From Flavobacteriales bacterium (lineage in GTDB: Bacteria; Bacteroidota; Bacteroidia; Flavobacteriales; PHOS-HE28), in the NCBI GenBank assembly GCA_008016945.1, contig SSGN01000181.1:1-7224 (forward strand): 7,224 nucleotides of DNA, given 5' to 3'. The notes beneath the pieces are model-generated. The model was not told where the DNA came from, ran no database searches, and saw only the letters and a list, made by a program, of their open reading frames with translations. A program made the translations under genes and the position numbers. Positions 4,572 to 7,224 of this stretch are shown here, piece by piece (positions within the stretch are counted from its first letter, which is position 1; each line of letters begins with the position of its first letter).

Positions 4572-7224
4572 ATGGTGCGTGCCTTGCTTTCGACCCTCGC
4601 CTTGTTCGTCGTGCTCGCGGTGAGCGGTCAAACCGTTTCAGAACGTGCCGCTGTGCGTCTCACCGCCACGGTGCAACCATCAACGCCGAGCATCACCTTG
4701 AACTGGGTGCCGGTGAGTAGCACCACCTCGTTCACCATCTATCGCAAGCTGAAGACCGCGACGAGCTGGGGAACGGCGATCGCCTCACCAGCGGCATCGG
4801 CCACCTCATGGACCGACAACGGCATCAGTGTAGGCACCAACTACGAGTATCGGGTGGTGCGGGTGTCCGGAGGGGTCACGGGGAACGGTTACATCAACAC
4901 GGGGATCAACGTGGCGCCGGTGGATCACCGGGGCAAATTGGTCCTGTTGGTGGACAACACCTTGGCCTCCCCGCTTGCCACGGAGATCGACCAGTTGGTC
5001 CGCGACCTACGGGCCGATGGATGGTCGGTGGTTCGGTCCGATGTGTCCCGGAGCGCCTCGGTCACCAGCGTGAAGGCCGTGGTCCAAGGGCATTACAACA
5101 GCGATCCCACCAACGTGAAGGCGTTGTACATCTTGGGTCATGTGCCGGTGCCCTATTCGGGCAATGCATATCCCGATGGGCACGATGATGCCCGAGGTGC
5201 TCGACCCGCCGATGGATATTACGCCGATATGGATGGTACCTGGACGGACAACTCCGTGAACGTGACGGTGTCGAGCCATCAACGGAATTGGAACGTGCCG
5301 GGTGATGGGAAGTTCGATCAGAACGACTTCCCCTCGGCGTTGGAGCTCCAGGTGGGTCGTGTTGACCTCTATGACATGCCGGCGTTCGGTATCAGTGAAG
5401 TGGAACTGATGCGGAACTACCTCAACAAGGCCCACGCTTACAAGATGAAGAGCTGGCAGCCCACGGCCCGAGGCATCATCATCGATAACCTGCAATGGTT
5501 GGGCAACCCGGTGGCCGGTAGTGGTTTCCGCGTGGCTCCGCTCACCGGCAATGCGGACCTTTTCATCAACCCGGCATTGGGTTCCTTCGGCAGCTACGTG
5601 AACAACCAGAGCTACCTCTGGACCTATCACTGCGGCGGTGGGCTGCAAGCGGTGGATAATGGGGTGGTGACCTACAACGGTACCGATGGCGGAGCCACCA
5701 CGCAACAATTGGCCTCATCGGTCACTATGGGCGGGGTGTTCAACATGGCCATGGGCAGCTTCTTCTTCGACTGGGATAACCGGAACAACTTCCTGCGCGC
5801 GGTGATCGCGCGGGGCGACGGCCTCGCGAACTGTTGGGCGGGCATCCCGGCGTGGTATTTCCACCACATGGGACTTGGTGAGAACATCGGGTACAGTGTG
5901 CGGCAGACCATGAACAATACCGGTTTGTACACACCCATCACCGAAGGTTGGCAATCGACCATCGGTAAGATCCACTTGGGTCTCATGGGCGATCCATCGC
6001 TCCGGATGAAGATGGTCTCGCCCCCTTCGGCATTGTCCGTGACCAATAGTGGCGGTCATCCGTCCTTCTCCTGGTCGGCATCGCCCGAGGCCGTGACGGG
6101 TTACCACTTGTATCAGTTCGAGACCAATGGGGCAGTGACCAGGCTGACCAGTGCTCCGGTATCCACGACGACCTATGTGGATCCGGCGATCCCTTTCGTG
6201 GCCGGTCGTCAATACATGGTGCGGGCGGTGAAACTCGAGACGAACGTGAGCGGGAGCTTTCAGAACCTCTCGTTGGGTGCCATGGCCACTTCCACGGGCA
6301 CGGCGGCGCCGGATTGCCTGGGGGTGGTGGGTGGACCGGCGACCGTGGGCTCCGCGTGCAACGATAACGATCCGTGTACGACGAATGATGTGTACACCGC
6401 GAACTGCCAGTGCGCCGGAACGCCGCTGCCCGACAGCGATGGCGATGGCATCTGCAACGCGCAGGACAACTGCCCGAACGTGGCCGGTCAGATCGGTTCG
6501 CCGTGCAACGATGGTGATCCTTGCACCACCAACGATGTGCTGAACGCGAACTGCCAGTGCGCCGGAACGCCGTTGCCCGACAGCGATGGTGATGGCATCT
6601 GCAACGCCCAGGACAACTGCCCGAACGTTGCTGGTCAGATCGGTTCACCGTGCAACGATAGTGATCCTTGTACCACCAACGATGTATTGAACGCGAACTG
6701 CCAGTGTGCCGGAACACCGCTGCCCGACAGCGATGGCGATGGCATCTGCAACGCCCAGGACAACTGCCCGAACATTGCTGGTCAGATCGGTTCGCCGTGC
6801 AACGATGGTGATCCCTGCACCACCAACGACGTGCTGAACGCGAACTGCCAGTGTGCGGGTACGCCGCTACCCGACAGCGATGGCGACGGCATCTGCAACG
6901 CGCAGGACAACTGCCCGAACGTGGCCGGTCAGATCGGTTCGCCGTGCAACGATGGTAATGCCTGCACCACCAACGACGTGCTGAATGCGAACTGCCAGTG
7001 CGCCGGAACGCCGCTGCCCGACAGCGATGGCGATGGCATCTGCAACGCGCAGGACAACTGCCCGAACGTGGCCGGTCAGGTCGGTTCGCCGTGCAACGAT
7101 GGTGATCCTTGTACCACCAACGATGTATTGAACGCGAACTGCCAGTGTGTCGGAACGCCGCTTCCCGACAGCGATGGCGACGGCATCTGCAACGCCCAGG
7201 ACAACTGCCCGAACGTTGCCGGTC
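4572..7224 (+). CDS. Secreted FN3 / gingipain-like protein with Cys-rich Ca-binding tandem repeats, 3' end outside window
   Basis: At least 884 codons are open. Residues 1-19 form a signal peptide (MVRALL, hydrophobic core, then VSG before Gln20), so the protein is exported. Residues ~30-115 look like an FN3 domain. Residues ~120-480 resemble the caspase-like fold of C25 (gingipain-type) peptidases: a LVLLVDNT strand, LYILGHVPVPYSG, PADGYYADMDGTWTD, VGRVDLYD, then LGLMGDPSLRM. A histidine is present in TYHCGGG (His353), but where C25 enzymes have their nucleophilic Cys the protein reads FNMAMGSFFFDWD, with no Cys. It may be an inactive relative, or it may use Cys354. Residues ~483-575 form a second FN3-like domain. 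From residue ~593 a 49-residue Cys-rich repeat array begins and runs off the window. A C-terminal type IX secretion sorting domain would be expected outside, if this is Bacteroidota. ATG 4572 fits the signal peptide; an in-frame stop lies at 4497-4499. No strong ribosome binding site is seen. Function unknown; a cell-surface or secreted role is inferred. Confidence 0.93.
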   Translation, partial: MVRALLSTLALFVVLAVSGQTVSERAAVRLTATVQPSTPSITLNWVPVSSTTSFTIYRKLKTATSWGTAIASPAASATSWTDNGISVGTNYEYRVVRVSGGVTGNGYINTGINVAPVDHRGKLVLLVDNTLASPLATEIDQLVRDLRADGWSVVRSDVSRSASVTSVKAVVQGHYNSDPTNVKALYILGHVPVPYSGNAYPDGHDDARGARPADGYYADMDGTWTDNSVNVTVSSHQRNWNVPGDGKFDQNDFPSALELQVGRVDLYDMPAFGISEVELMRNYLNKAHAYKMKSWQPTARGIIIDNLQWLGNPVAGSGFRVAPLTGNADLFINPALGSFGSYVNNQSYLWTYHCGGGLQAVDNGVVTYNGTDGGATTQQLASSVTMGGVFNMAMGSFFFDWDNRNNFLRAVIARGDGLANCWAGIPAWYFHHMGLGENIGYSVRQTMNNTGLYTPITEGWQSTIGKIHLGLMGDPSLRMKMVSPPSALSVTNSGGHPSFSWSASPEAVTGYHLYQFETNGAVTRLTSAPVSTTTYVDPAIPFVAGRQYMVRAVKLETNVSGSFQNLSLGAMATSTGTAAPDCLGVVGGPATVGSACNDNDPCTTNDVYTANCQCAGTPLPDSDGDGICNAQDNCPNVAGQIGSPCNDGDPCTTNDVLNANCQCAGTPLPDSDGDGICNAQDNCPNVAGQIGSPCNDSDPCTTNDVLNANCQCAGTPLPDSDGDGICNAQDNCPNIAGQIGSPCNDGDPCTTNDVLNANCQCAGTPLPDSDGDGICNAQDNCPNVAGQIGSPCNDGNACTTNDVLNANCQCAGTPLPDSDGDGICNAQDNCPNVAGQVGSPCNDGDPCTTNDVLNANCQCVGTPLPDSDGDGICNAQDNCPNVAG
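6357..7224 (+). repeat. In-frame 147-bp tandem repeat array (five full copies plus a partial sixth)
   Basis: Units begin at 6357, 6504, 6651, 6798, 6945 and 7092, each exactly 147 bp (49 codons); the last is cut by the window edge. Each unit runs CNDGDPCTTNDV, NANCQCAGTPLP, DSDGDGICNAQDNCP, NVAGQIGSP, with six cysteines per unit. The DSDGDGICNAQDNCP part resembles half of a thrombospondin type 3 Ca-binding repeat, with Asp side chains as likely ligands. The first copy is the most diverged (CNDND, VYTANC), and a degenerate repeat end (DCLGVVGGPATVGSAC) precedes it. The other copies are near-identical in protein and differ mostly at synonymous sites. The array is probably a disulfide- and Ca-stabilised stalk or spacer. 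True copy number cannot be read here, and short-read assembly may miscount it. Confidence 0.97.

Noticed and set aside
4185..4623. Overlapping plus-strand frames (4185-4499, 4291-4623) in the intergenic region
   Set aside because: They overlap each other and a minus-strand frame, resemble no family I know, and the second runs into the signal peptide region of the secreted-protein gene in another frame.
5007..6717. Long minus-strand frames (5007-5708, 5715-6212, 5983-6717) opposite the secreted-protein gene
   Set aside because: They are antisense to a clear FN3/gingipain-like/repeat protein. The Arg/Ser/Cys-rich repeats in 5983-6717 are simply the complement of the coding tandem repeats.
6357..7224. 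CRISPR array
   Set aside because: The 147-bp units are contiguous, in frame and coding, with no unique spacers, so this is a protein repeat.

Overview
The window holds two large, divergently transcribed genes, each cut by a window edge, separated by about 660 bases of apparently non-coding DNA. The proteins suggest a GC-rich member of the Bacteroidota. The right-hand gene has the secreted, Cys-rich, repeat-bearing style (PCTTNDV..NCQCAGT and DSDGDGICNAQDNCP motifs, FN3 domains, gingipain-like core) that I know mainly from that phylum. This assignment rests on protein style and recall, not on a search.

Left, minus strand (3907 down to base 1, continuing outside): the first 1302 codons of a hybrid NRPS-PKS megasynthase. 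The domain order is adenylation (A), peptidyl carrier (PCP), ketosynthase (KS), acyltransferase (AT). No condensation domain precedes the A domain, so this looks like an amino-acid loading module followed by a polyketide extension module. The amino acid would be activated, loaded on the carrier, passed to the KS and extended with a unit chosen by the AT. The AT appears to lack about 20-25 residues of its small subdomain, and the window ends just before its expected substrate-specificity motif.

Middle (3908-4571): a divergent intergenic region with no convincing gene. It contains a dense cluster of GATC sites, four copies of GGATCGG, a near-duplicate 14-mer, a short perfect hairpin and one weak Bacteroidota-type -7 promoter match facing the megasynthase.

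Right, plus strand (4572 to the end, continuing outside): a secreted multidomain protein with a signal peptide, FN3-like domain, gingipain (C25)-like core, second FN3-like domain, then a tandem array of 49-residue (147-bp) repeats. Each repeat has six cysteines and a thrombospondin type 3-like Ca-binding stretch. The core lacks an obvious cysteine where C25 peptidases carry the nucleophile, so it may be a non-peptidase relative.

Nothing shows that the two genes work together; they share only an intergenic region. I see no RNA genes, insertion sequences, CRISPR arrays or attachment sites.
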